NCBI GenBank assembly: GCA_950097605.1
Contig: CATNEU010000016.1
Span: 1-12,082, forward strand
DNA: 12,082 bases
Source: an uncultured Oscillospiraceae bacterium
GTDB taxonomy: Bacteria > Bacillota > Clostridia > Oscillospirales > Ruminococcaceae
Reading direction: 5' to 3'
The notes below the pieces were generated by a model. That model saw only the letters and a program-made list of their open reading frames with translations. It was not told the DNA's origin and ran no database searches. The position numbers and the translations under genes were made by a program. Below are positions 5,990 to 11,747 of the stretch, one piece after another. How positions within the stretch are numbered: the stretch's first letter is position 1; each line of letters opens with the position of its first letter.

Positions 5990-5998
5990 TGGTATGCT
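5990..5998 (+). promoter_or_regulatory. Possible extended -10 promoter of the GyrI-like/glycosylase pair
   Basis: TGGTATGCT is an extended -10 of the same form as at kptA (TGGTATACT). No good -35 is found at 16-18 bases; TTGGCG at 5975-5980 is too close (12 bases). A second TATAAT lies at 5958-5963. A weak, possibly activator-dependent promoter would fit control by the upstream WYL regulator. Confidence 0.35.
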
Positions 5999-6066
5999 GG
6001 AGGAGCAAACAACCTGTTCCCGGCGTTTATCCGCCGGCGACAGGCAGGAAGGGAGAGCATACCCAT

Positions 6067-6696
6067 ATGGAACAAAAACTGGACTTTAAAAAAGAGTACC
6101 GGGACCTCTATCAGCCCGGCTCCGCGCCCTCGCTGGTCGAGGTGCCGCCGATCCCCTACCTGCTCGTGGATGGGCAGGGCGCGCCGGACGGGCCGTCCTA
6201 TCAGCATGCCGTCGAGCTGCTCTATTCGGTTTCCATGACGATTAAAATGAGCAAGATGAACGGGGCACAGCCCACGGGCTATTTTGAATATGTGGTGCCG
6301 CCGCTGGAAGGGCTTTGGGACTGCGGGCCGCAGGGCTTTGATCCCGACCGGGACAGTTGGCGGTGGACCTCGATGATCCGGCAGCCGGAATTTGTCACGG
6401 AAGAGGTTGTGCGGCAGGCAATCGAGACGGTTAGGAAAAAGCACCCCGATTATCAAACCGAATGCATCCGGTTCGGCGTGTATGAGGAGGGGCTCTGCGT
6501 GCAGGCGATGCATGTGGGCCCGTATACCACCGAGCAGGAGACAATTGATAGGATTGCGGCGTTTGTGCGGGATAACGCGCTCGAGGACGCATGCGGGACC
6601 GAACGCCGCCACCATGAAATCTATTTGAGCGACCCGCGCCGCACGGCGCCCGAGCGGCTGAAAACCGTTTTGCGGCACCCGGTTTGCAGAAAGTGA
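6067..6696 (+). CDS. GyrI-like small-molecule-binding protein
   Basis: This 209-residue protein belongs to the stand-alone GyrI-like group (Listeria lin2189-type). The pattern is FKKEYRDLYQP, then VEVPPIPYLLVDGQGAPDG (~25-45), HAVELLYSVSMTIKM (~48), YFEYVVPPLEGLW (~78-90) and a second half with AMHVGPYTTEQETI. The SHS2-type halves form a cleft for planar or hydrophobic ligands. Some GyrI-like proteins have been shown to hydrolyse cyclopropanoid genotoxins of the yatakemycin/CC-1065 type; whether this one does cannot be read from sequence. GGAAGGGAG precedes the ATG at 6067; the open frame from 5989 overlaps the promoter and is not used. A DNA glycosylase gene begins ten bases after its stop. 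Confidence 0.88.
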   Translation: MEQKLDFKKEYRDLYQPGSAPSLVEVPPIPYLLVDGQGAPDGPSYQHAVELLYSVSMTIKMSKMNGAQPTGYFEYVVPPLEGLWDCGPQGFDPDRDSWRWTSMIRQPEFVTEEVVRQAIETVRKKHPDYQTECIRFGVYEEGLCVQAMHVGPYTTEQETIDRIAAFVRDNALEDACGTERRHHEIYLSDPRRTAPERLKTVLRHPVCRK

Positions 6697-6706
6697 GGAG
6701 GTCCGT

Positions 6707-7567
6707 ATGCTTGAAATTCCGGAGTGCCGCGTGCTGGCGGAGCAGCTTACCCACGCCGTGGCCGGGCGGGTGATCCGGACGGTTACGGCCGGGGCCTCGC
6801 CGCACAAGTTCGCCTGGTTTTTTGGAGACCCCGCCGCCTATAACGAACGGCTGGCGGGCCGGCAGATTGGCGGAGCCACCGCGTTCGGCGGCTATGTGGA
6901 GCTCTATGCGGATGAAATGCGCGTCGCGTTTCACGACGGCGTCCACCTGCGTTTTTTAAATCCCGGGGACAAGCGACCAGCCAAGCACCAGCTTCTGATC
7001 GAGTTTGCAGACGGCGCCTGCCTGGTTGCCGGTGTGCAGATGTACGGCGGGCTGGGCGCCTTTGCCGACGGCGAGAACGACAACCCCTATTACCTTGTGG
7101 CGAAGCAGAAGCCGTCCCCGCTTTCAGAGGCGTTCGACGCGGCTTACTTTGCGGCGCTGCTGTGCGCGGCAGAGCTGCCCAAGCTCTCGGCCAAGGCCTT
7201 TCTGGCAACCGGGCAGCGGATTCCCGGGCTGGGCAACGGCGTGCTGCAGGATATCCTCTGGAACGCGGGAGTCCATCCCAAAACGAAAATGAGCGCGCTT
7301 TCGGATGCGCAGCTTGCCGCGATGTTTCAATCGGTCAAGCGAACGCTTGCGGAGATGACGGCGCGCGGCGGACGGAATACCGAGCGGGACCTGTTTGGCT
7401 GCCGGGGCGGATACCGTCCCGTGCTTTCAAAAGACACGTTGGACAGCCCCTGCCCGTCCTGCGGCACGCCGGTTGTTAAGCAGGCCTATATGGGGGGCAG
7501 CGTCTATGTCTGCGAGCGCTGCCAGCCATATCAAAAAACAGCCGGAGGCGCGCCGCAGAGTGAATAA
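6707..7567 (+). CDS. Divergent Fpg/Nei-family DNA glycosylase
   Basis: This 286-residue protein has the overall Fpg/Nei plan: an MLEIPE N-terminus, a beta-rich domain to ~125, a helix-two-turn-helix with AFLATGQRIPGLGNGVLQDI (~164-183, Asn177 in the GxGN turn), and a zinc finger with Cys249, Cys252, Cys269 and Cys272. Fpg and Nei excise oxidised bases using the N-terminal Pro2 amine as nucleophile. Here residue 2 is Leu, Glu3 and Glu6 are kept, the region where Fpg has its catalytic Lys reads GGYVEL, and the zinc-finger Arg appears to be Gly264. Substrate or mechanism must therefore differ, or it only binds. The SPHKFAWFFGDP and KHQLLIEFADG segments suggest an established clostridial subfamily. 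GGAGG between the GyrI stop and the ATG indicates coupling. Confidence 0.88.
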   Translation: MLEIPECRVLAEQLTHAVAGRVIRTVTAGASPHKFAWFFGDPAAYNERLAGRQIGGATAFGGYVELYADEMRVAFHDGVHLRFLNPGDKRPAKHQLLIEFADGACLVAGVQMYGGLGAFADGENDNPYYLVAKQKPSPLSEAFDAAYFAALLCAAELPKLSAKAFLATGQRIPGLGNGVLQDILWNAGVHPKTKMSALSDAQLAAMFQSVKRTLAEMTARGGRNTERDLFGCRGGYRPVLSKDTLDSPCPSCGTPVVKQAYMGGSVYVCERCQPYQKTAGGAPQSE

Positions 7568-7579
7568 AAGCATACAGAT

Positions 7580-7624
7580 AAGCCGGACGGTTCTGGGTAG
7601 CTTCCAGACCGTCCGGCTTTTTTG
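7580..7624 (+). terminator. Rho-independent terminator of the GyrI-like/glycosylase operon
   Basis: The arm AAGCCGGACGG with TTCTGG (one bulged T) pairs with CCAGACCGTCCGGCTT across a short loop (7598-7603), followed by six T to 7623. Confidence 0.92.
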
Positions 7625-7767
7625 ATTGGCACGGGCCGCCTTGCCGGATGAAACGGGCGGCACGCATGACCGGGCAAACCGGCATGCCTTTGCGTTTTTG
7701 CAGGGAAATTGGGGGCAGCGGCCCGGCCGGGCGGAGATCACTCCTCGCTCCATGCGAAGGACGGGCC
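7625..7767. other. Intergenic stretch, no gene supported
   Basis: GC-rich with short inverted patches (GGGCCGCC with GGGCGGC; CGGCCCGGCCGGGC). Open frames through it lack ribosome binding sites and protein-like translation. I see no gene here. Confidence 0.5.
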
Positions 7768-7797
7768 TTGCAAACGGGGGCCTGTTTGGGGTACAAT
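7768..7797 (+). promoter_or_regulatory. Promoter upstream of a possible non-coding transcript
   Basis: TTGCAA (7768-7773), an 18-base spacer and TACAAT (7792-7797). The predicted start, near 7804, coincides with the first base of the structured element at 7803-7881. Confidence 0.5.
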
Positions 7798-7802
7798 CAA
7801 AA

Positions 7803-7881
7803 ACAACCGCTGGCAAAACGATGTCCGCGCGGATTTGTGCATTCGGCACTCGCAAATCGAAGATTTGCACGGCGCGGTTGT
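7803..7881 (+). ncRNA. Candidate structured RNA or palindromic mobile repeat
   Basis: ACAACCGC (7803-7810) pairs perfectly with GCGGTTGT (7874-7881). Inside are a palindrome TCCGCGCGGA, a small hairpin GTGC-ATTCG-GCAC and a hairpin GCAAATC-GAA-GATTTGC (7852-7868). The whole can fold as a branched structure of about 80 nt starting where the promoter at 7768-7797 would begin transcription. The last part is similar to the repeat at 8676-8708. It matches no RNA family I know; a non-coding RNA or a REP/MITE-like repeat are both possible. Confidence 0.35.
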
Positions 7882-7887
7882 AATAAA
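7851..7887 (+). repeat. Hairpin repeat copy A, upstream of the low-GC kinase unit
   Basis: CGCAAAT...GATTTGC hairpin, then CGGCGCGGTT and an ATAAAA-like tail. The same order of elements is found at 8676-8708, on the same strand, about 825 bases further on. Confidence 0.5.
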
Positions 7888-8045
7888 AGCAAATATCCTG
7901 CGGTAATAAAATCTAATTTTCACCTGGAAAAGCCCATGAAACCGGCATTTCTGCTGAGAGCAATACAAGTTTGTTACGGATAAAATGGCGCCCAGACGAA
8001 CAGGCAAAGTTTTGAACAGCAGCAGGAAGCAATGAAACGAGCTGT
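7882..8045. other. AT-richer intergenic stretch, no gene supported
   Basis: Between the structured repeat and the kinase promoter. It is AT-richer than the flanking genes, with no open frame preceded by a ribosome binding site and no clear hairpin terminator. It may belong to the same foreign segment as the kinase gene. Confidence 0.4.
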
Positions 8046-8074
8046 TTGACATTTCTATGCGCAACGATTAGAAT
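8046..8074 (+). promoter_or_regulatory. Near-consensus promoter of the P-loop kinase gene
   Basis: TTGACA (8046-8051), exactly 17 bases, and TAGAAT (8069-8074). The best sigma-A match in the window on the plus strand. Transcription would start near 8081, which excludes the ATG at 8080 as the main start. Confidence 0.8.
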
Positions 8075-8142
8075 AAAAAATGCGAATTATGTGTTTGTTT
8101 GCCTTAGGCAAAACACGCAGATGGGATGAAAAAGGATACGGT

Positions 8143-8706
8143 ATGGGAATGGGAATACTTATGTGCGGCTTAAATGGTGCTGGAAAAAGTACGCTTGGTA
8201 AAGCAGTGGCAAAAAAATTGAATTTCTATTTTCTTGATAGTGAAGAACTCTATTTTGCCAAGGCGGACAATGGTTTTGTCTATGCCTCTCCACGCTCTCA
8301 TGAAGAAGCTATGGAGCACCTTTTTAGTGAGATTAGAGCACATGAAAACTTTGTCCTTGCTTCTGTTAAAGGGGATTACGGAGAAGCCATCTATCCTTTT
8401 TTTCAATATGCCGTATTGATTGACGTTCCGAAAGATATTCGGATACAACGCGTTAAAAATCGCTCTTTTCAGAAATTCGGTAAAAGCATGTTGCGTGGTG
8501 GCAATTTATATCAGCGGGAAAAGCTTTTCTTGGAATTTGTTCAATCCAGAGCAGAAGATGCGGTTGAAAAATGGGTGCGGTCTTTGGCTTGTCCCGTTAT
8601 ACGAGTGGATGGAACAAAGCCCGTTGAAGAAAATATCAATTTTATTGTAGCCCAGATACAAATGGAACAAGCGCACGCAAATTGTGATTTGCCGGCGCGG
8701 TTATAA
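8143..8706 (+). CDS. Low-GC P-loop kinase-like protein (AAA_18/nucleoside-kinase-like)
   Basis: This 187-residue protein has a Walker A motif GLNGAGKST at 9-17, LDSEELYF (~32) as the region of the acceptor-binding acid, a VLIDVP strand near 108 as in NMP/shikimate-type kinases, and an Arg-rich lid (RIQRVKNRSFQKFGKSMLRG). It should phosphorylate a small molecule or nucleotide; the substrate cannot be told. AAAGGA at 8131-8136 and the promoter at 8046-8074 select the ATG at 8143 rather than 8080. Two sampled 60-base lines (8221 and 8341) are 35% and 40% GC, far below the neighbours, suggesting transfer. Its last ~10 codons (AHANCDLPARL) are encoded within a repeat also found upstream, so the original C-terminus may have been replaced. 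Confidence 0.82.
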   Translation: MGMGILMCGLNGAGKSTLGKAVAKKLNFYFLDSEELYFAKADNGFVYASPRSHEEAMEHLFSEIRAHENFVLASVKGDYGEAIYPFFQYAVLIDVPKDIRIQRVKNRSFQKFGKSMLRGGNLYQREKLFLEFVQSRAEDAVEKWVRSLACPVIRVDGTKPVEENINFIVAQIQMEQAHANCDLPARL

Positions 8707-8708
8707 AA
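8676..8708 (+). repeat. Hairpin repeat copy B, overlapping the 3' end of the kinase gene
   Basis: CGCAAAT-TGT-GATTTGC hairpin followed by CGGCGCGGTT and ATAAAAAA, an imperfect copy of 7851-7887. It supplies the kinase stop codon. Confidence 0.5.
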
Positions 8709-8738
8709 AACTGTGCTTTTTTGTTGCATTGTGAACGG

Positions 8739-8754
8739 AAAACCTGCGGTTTTT
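8739..8754 (+). terminator. Weak hairpin with T run after the kinase gene
   Basis: AAAACC-TGC-GGTTTT followed by one more T. Only six base pairs, so partial termination at best before the MGMT-like gene. Confidence 0.35.
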
Positions 8755-8792
8755 CTGCTGGAATAAAAAGAAAGTGGATAGGAGGGGTCGCA

Positions 8793-9113
8793 TTGACCGG
8801 CGCGTTTGAAAGAATTTATCAAGTGGTGCGGCGGATTCCCTATGGGCGGGTGGCCACCTACGGACAGGTCGCGACGCTGGCGGGCAATCCGCGCTGGGCA
8901 CGCGTCGTGGGCTATGCGCTGCATGCCAATCCCGACCCGGTGGGTATCCCGTGCTACCGTGTGGTCAACCGGCTGGGGGAGGTGTCGCCCGCGTTCGCAT
9001 TTGGCGGCGGCAATCGGCAAATTGCACTTTTGCAGGAAGAGGGGATCGAATTTGGGCCGGACGGGCGAATCGACTTGGAGCGCTTTGGCTGGAATCCCCT
9101 GTATACGCCTTAA
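8793..9113 (+). CDS. MGMT/Atl-like DNA-binding protein with altered active site
   Basis: This 106-residue protein is a single alkyltransferase C-terminal-type DNA-binding domain: IPYGRVATYGQVATLAG (winged helix, ~15-31), ARVVGYALHANPDP with the base-flipping Arg37, then IPCYRVVNRLG. In O6-alkylguanine-DNA alkyltransferases this motif is PCHRV, with Cys taking the alkyl group and His in the relay. Atl proteins have Trp instead of Cys and flag damage for excision repair. Here Cys54 is kept but the His is Tyr55. The N-terminal domain of full Ada/Ogt proteins is absent. The start is TTG at 8793, with AGGAGGGG five bases upstream; no ATG fits. Whether it transfers alkyl groups or only recognises lesions is open. 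Confidence 0.87.
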   Translation: MTGAFERIYQVVRRIPYGRVATYGQVATLAGNPRWARVVGYALHANPDPVGIPCYRVVNRLGEVSPAFAFGGGNRQIALLQEEGIEFGPDGRIDLERFGWNPLYTP

Positions 9114-9172
9114 CCTGTACAGCTACAGCATATCGCAGAACAGCCTGCCCTGCCGGCGGGTTGGCTGCCAAA

Positions 9173-9199
9173 CACGCAACAGCGCGGGCGCTGTGCGTG
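9173..9199 (+). other. GC-rich hairpin between the MGMT-like and nitroreductase genes
   Basis: CACGC and ACAGCG pair with CGCTGT and GCGTG, with one bulged A and a CGGG loop. No T run follows, so it is not a typical terminator; it may stabilise or slow the transcript between the two genes. I see no promoter in 9114-9224. Confidence 0.4.
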
Positions 9200-9224
9200 C
9201 ATTCAAAAAGGGGAGTGGACAAAG

Positions 9225-9761
9225 ATGAACAATTTTTTGGAGCTTGTGGCCCGGCGGGAGAGCTGCCGGCAGTATGACAGCCGGCCGGTGGAAACGGAGA
9301 AATTGCTGCGCTGCCTCGAGGCGGCGCGGCTCGCGCCCTCGGCCTGCAACAGCCAGCCCTGGTATTTTCGGGTGGTGACCGCGCCCGCGCTGCGCGCGCA
9401 GGTTGCAAAGGCCACCCAGTCGGACGGGATCAACGGTTTTACCGATGGGGTTCCCGCTTTTATCGTGGTGACGGAGGAACACGCCAAGCTTTCGCAGCGC
9501 ATTCTCGCAAAGTGTGACAGCCAGACCTATGCCCAGATTGATTTGGGTATCGCGACGGCGCACATCTGCCTTGCGGCGACCGAGCAGGGGCTTTCGAGCT
9601 GCATTGTCGGTTGGATGGACGAACAAAAGCTGCACGAGCTGCTTCTGATCCCGCAGGATACGCCCATCCGGCTGATCCTCTGCATCGGATATGCCGCGAA
9701 CGATACGCTGCGGCCCAAAAAGCGCAAGGAACTTGCGGAGATCACGACGTTTTTGGAATAG
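9225..9761 (+). CDS. Nitroreductase family protein
   Basis: This 178-residue protein is a small FMN-dependent oxidoreductase of the nitroreductase fold, acting as a cytosolic homodimer. The FMN phosphate-binding start is ARRESCRQYDSRPV (~9-22), followed by AARLAPSACNSQPWYFRVV (~33-51), a typical Ser-x-x-Asn-x-Gln-Pro-Trp segment, then QIDLGIATAHICLAATEQGL (~103-122) and IGYAANDTLRPKKRKEL at the C-terminus. The family reduces nitroaromatics, quinones or flavins; the natural substrate is not evident. The ATG follows GGGGAG at about nine bases. It lies 111 bases after the MGMT-like gene in the same direction and converges on a MerR-TipAS gene. Confidence 0.92.
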   Translation: MNNFLELVARRESCRQYDSRPVETEKLLRCLEAARLAPSACNSQPWYFRVVTAPALRAQVAKATQSDGINGFTDGVPAFIVVTEEHAKLSQRILAKCDSQTYAQIDLGIATAHICLAATEQGLSSCIVGWMDEQKLHELLLIPQDTPIRLILCIGYAANDTLRPKKRKELAEITTFLE

Positions 9762-9768
9762 CATGGAG

Positions 9769-9796
9769 GCAGGGGAAACGGTACCGGTTCCCCTGC
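9769..9796 (+). other. Hairpin preceding the main terminator
   Basis: GCAGGGGAA pairs with TTCCCCTGC around a loop containing the palindrome GGTACC. Its right arm shares three bases with the next, longer hairpin. No T run follows. Confidence 0.6.
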
Positions 9797-9862
9797 GCCC
9801 ATAGAGAAGGCCCGGGCAATGGAAGGGTACGTTCCATTGCCCGGGCCTTCTCTATGGGCGCA
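9794..9862. terminator. 31-bp perfect inverted repeat between convergent genes
   Basis: The arms 9794-9824 and 9832-9862 are fully complementary around a 7-base loop (GGGTACG). It lies between the convergent nitroreductase and MerR genes, where it can act as a terminator in both directions, although only CTTTT follows on the plus strand. The length and perfection exceed the other terminators in this window. Confidence 0.75.
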
Positions 9863-9879
9863 CTTTTCAGCACGGTCCA

Positions 9880-10617
9880 CTATTGACCGCAATAGACGCG
9901 GATGGCGTCGCGCATCAACTGTGCCGTTCCCTCGCCGAAGCGGTCGATGTTTTGGGTGAAGCGGGCGTCGGCTGTATACATCTCGCCGAGGCCCGCGAGA
10001 ATCTCGTCGGTGCAATTGTAAAAGTGGTTGGAGATATGCGTTTTCCATTCACCTACCAGCCGCTGCACCGCCGGGCTGTCAGGCGCTTCGCCGCGCCGCG
10101 CCGCAAATGCCTGAAAGATGCGGTCGCCTTCGCTTCCGATCTTTGCCCAGTCCTCCTTGCTGTAACGCCCGGTCCGCTGCTGGCTTTCGCGGTAGGCCTC
10201 GCTTTGCCCCCAGCGTTCCTCGGCCTCTTTGGCATACTGCCGGCGCGCAGCTTGGATATCACTTTGGTCAAACGATTCAAAATCCATTTCGGGTTCTCCT
10301 TTCAGGTTGTTTTCAACGAGGCGGATCAGCCGGTCGAGCCGTGCGCGCTTGAGCAGCAACAGCTCGCGGTGCCGGTGCATCGCCTGCGTTTTGTCGAAGG
10401 AGGGGTCGTCGAGTATCGCGCGGATTTCCTCCAGTGGGAAGTCCAGCTCTTTCAAAAACAGAATCTGCTGAAGGCGTGCAAGGGCCTCTTCGCCATAGAG
10501 CCGGTAGCCGGCCTCGGTCGTGCGGGTTGGGGGAAGCAGCCCGATTTCATCGTAATAATGCAGCGTGCGCACGCTCACGCCGGTACGGCCGGCCACCTGT
10601 TTCACAGTCAGATGCAT
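9880..10617 (-). CDS. MerR-family regulator with TipAS drug-binding domain
   Basis: This 245-residue protein starts with a MerR winged helix (LTVKQVAGRTGVSVRTLHYY, DEIGLLPPTRTTEAGYRLY, ~3-43), has a long dimerisation coiled coil (~75-110, RHRELLLLKRARLDRLIRLV), and a C-terminal TipAS-like domain (~125-240) with ERWGQSEAYRESQQRT, DWAKIGSEG and HISNHFYNCTDEILAGLGEMY. TipAL proteins bind thiopeptides or other multidrug ligands in this all-helical domain and then activate their own promoter. AGGAGAGG lies upstream of the ATG. The promoter on the same strand has a 19-base spacer, the form that MerR activators untwist, pointing to autoregulation. The length is normal. Confidence 0.94.
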   Translation of the reverse strand: MHLTVKQVAGRTGVSVRTLHYYDEIGLLPPTRTTEAGYRLYGEEALARLQQILFLKELDFPLEEIRAILDDPSFDKTQAMHRHRELLLLKRARLDRLIRLVENNLKGEPEMDFESFDQSDIQAARRQYAKEAEERWGQSEAYRESQQRTGRYSKEDWAKIGSEGDRIFQAFAARRGEAPDSPAVQRLVGEWKTHISNHFYNCTDEILAGLGEMYTADARFTQNIDRFGEGTAQLMRDAIRVYCGQ

Positions 10618-10643
10618 GGTTTGTCACCTCTCCTTACGCGTAT

Positions 10644-10674
10644 AGTATACAGGATCCCGCAACGTTAGAGTCAA
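10644..10674 (-). promoter_or_regulatory. MerR-type promoter with 19-bp spacer
   Basis: On the minus strand TTGACT (complement of 10669-10674) and TATACT (complement of 10644-10649) are separated by 19 bases, the over-long spacing of promoters activated by MerR proteins. It contains CTCTAACGTT as a probable half-site; the second half is not obvious. Confidence 0.75.
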
Positions 10675-10757
10675 GACCTCATGGATCATTTTTTGCAAAG
10701 CCAAGGCGGGGCAGGCGTTATTTCCCAGGAAAACACCGTGCAGGCTGCACCCGAATG

Positions 10758-10766
10758 TGCTATACT
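10758..10766 (+). promoter_or_regulatory. Extended -10 promoter of the second GyrI-like gene
   Basis: TGCTATACT; no clear -35 at the proper distance. It lies in the divergent region opposite the MerR-TipAS promoter, so both genes may respond to the same ligand. Confidence 0.45.
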
Positions 10767-10832
10767 GTAAACAGAATAGGCAGCGTGGGCGGCATACAAA
10801 CGTGTTTGAAGCAACAGATGGGGGGCAAGCGC

Positions 10833-11297
10833 ATGGAGATGCGGAGATGTTCAATGGAGTCTTTCTGTGTCATTGGAAAAGAAGGGTCCACAGAGGACGG
10901 CGAGGGTTTTGTTCAACAGCTTTGGCGCGAGGCGAACAGCCATTTTGCGGAGGTGGCGCCGCTGGCCAAAAAGGATCAACAGGGACAGATTGCGGGTATT
11001 TGGGGGCTGATGACCGACTTTTCGCGGCGCTTTTTGCCTTGGCAGGACAACTTCTCCAAGGGCCTTTATCTGGCCGGCGTCGAGGTGGAGAACGACGCCC
11101 AGCCGCCGCAGGGCTGGGTCAAATGGACGGTCCCCGCATACGAGTATCTCTATTGCAGAAGCGACGGGCCGGACGCTTTTTCCCGGGGAATTGCCTATTT
11201 GGAACAGCAGGGCCTATCGCTTGCGGGTGCTGCTTTTGAATACAACTGCCCCGTGGAAGGCCATATGTATCATTTTTTCCCGATCCGGAGGCTGTAA
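10833..11297 (+). CDS. GyrI-like/effector-binding domain protein
   Basis: This 154-residue protein is a stand-alone effector-binding domain (AraC-type/GyrI-like). FCVIGKEGSTE at the start matches the usual opening strand; then come HFAEVAPLAKKDQQGQIAGIWGLM (~47-70), LYLAGVEVE (~88), WVKWTVPAYEYLYC (~104), FSRGIAYLEQQGLSL (~123) and a final strand ending HMYHFFPIRRL. It lacks a DNA-binding domain, so it probably binds or sequesters a small molecule. GGGGG sits seven bases before the ATG at 10833; a much longer open frame from 10434 overlaps the MerR gene on the other strand and is not real. It is divergent from the TipAS regulator and differs from the longer GyrI-like protein at 6067-6696. Confidence 0.85.
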   Translation: MEMRRCSMESFCVIGKEGSTEDGEGFVQQLWREANSHFAEVAPLAKKDQQGQIAGIWGLMTDFSRRFLPWQDNFSKGLYLAGVEVENDAQPPQGWVKWTVPAYEYLYCRSDGPDAFSRGIAYLEQQGLSLAGAAFEYNCPVEGHMYHFFPIRRL

Positions 11298-11357
11298 TGC
11301 CTCTCGGTGCAGAAACAACAAAGCGGCGGGAAGCGGTACCAGAAGGAGGCAGATGAT

Positions 11358-11747
11358 ATGAAGGAATTCGATTTGCAGACAGGACGGCAGGGCATGATCA
11401 ATGTCACCAGGCAGGTGCGCGAGGCGGTGCGGGAAAGCGGCGTGTGCGACGGGATCTGCGTGGTTTACTGTCCGCACACGACCGCGGGCATCACGATCAA
11501 TGAAAACGCCGACCCGGATGTGGTGCGGGATATGCTGTTCGCGCTCGAAAAGACCTTTCCGGACCGGCCGGAGTTCCGGCATTTGGAGGGCAACACGACG
11601 GCGCATCTCAAAGCGAGCTTTGTGGGCAGCAGCCAGACGGTGCTGGTTGAAAACGGAAACCTGGTGCTGGGCGTCTGGCAGGGGATCTATTTTTGCGAGT
11701 TCGACGGGCCGAGAAACCGCCGGTTCTTTGTAAAAACTGTTGGCTGA
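11358..11747 (+). CDS. yjbQ: YjbQ family (UPF0047) protein
   Basis: This 129-residue protein matches the usual family length of about 130-140. The conserved blocks are YCPHTTAGITINENAD (~37-52, His40), a DMLFALEKTFP helix (~58), HLEGNTTAHLKASFVGSS (~75-92, His83) and LGVWQGIYFCEFDGPR (~104-119). YjbQ proteins have weak thiamine phosphate synthase activity in vitro ('secondary thiamine-phosphate synthase'); the physiological role is unclear. AAGGAGG at 11343-11349 fixes the ATG at 11358, although the frame is open from an ATG at 11307. It lies 60 bases after the GyrI-like gene and probably shares its transcript. Confidence 0.92.
   Translation: MKEFDLQTGRQGMINVTRQVREAVRESGVCDGICVVYCPHTTAGITINENADPDVVRDMLFALEKTFPDRPEFRHLEGNTTAHLKASFVGSSQTVLVENGNLVLGVWQGIYFCEFDGPRNRRFFVKTVG

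Noticed and set aside
7648..7983. Possible 111-residue protein in the intergenic region
   Set aside because: No ribosome binding site, low-complexity Arg/Ala-rich translation, and it runs through the promoter and palindromic element.
8080..8142. Longer start of the kinase at the ATG at 8080
   Set aside because: The promoter at 8046-8074 would start transcription at about 8081, leaving this ATG off the RNA; the ATG at 8143 has AAAGGA six bases upstream.
7803..8708. Kinase gene as an integron cassette with attC sites
   Set aside because: The repeats lack the GTTRRRY and RYYYAAC core sites and are too short on the right side; no integrase is seen.
10434..10832. N-terminal extension of the second GyrI-like protein
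   Set aside because: It is antisense to the MerR gene and crosses both divergent promoters; the ATG at 10833 has a ribosome binding site and fits the domain start.
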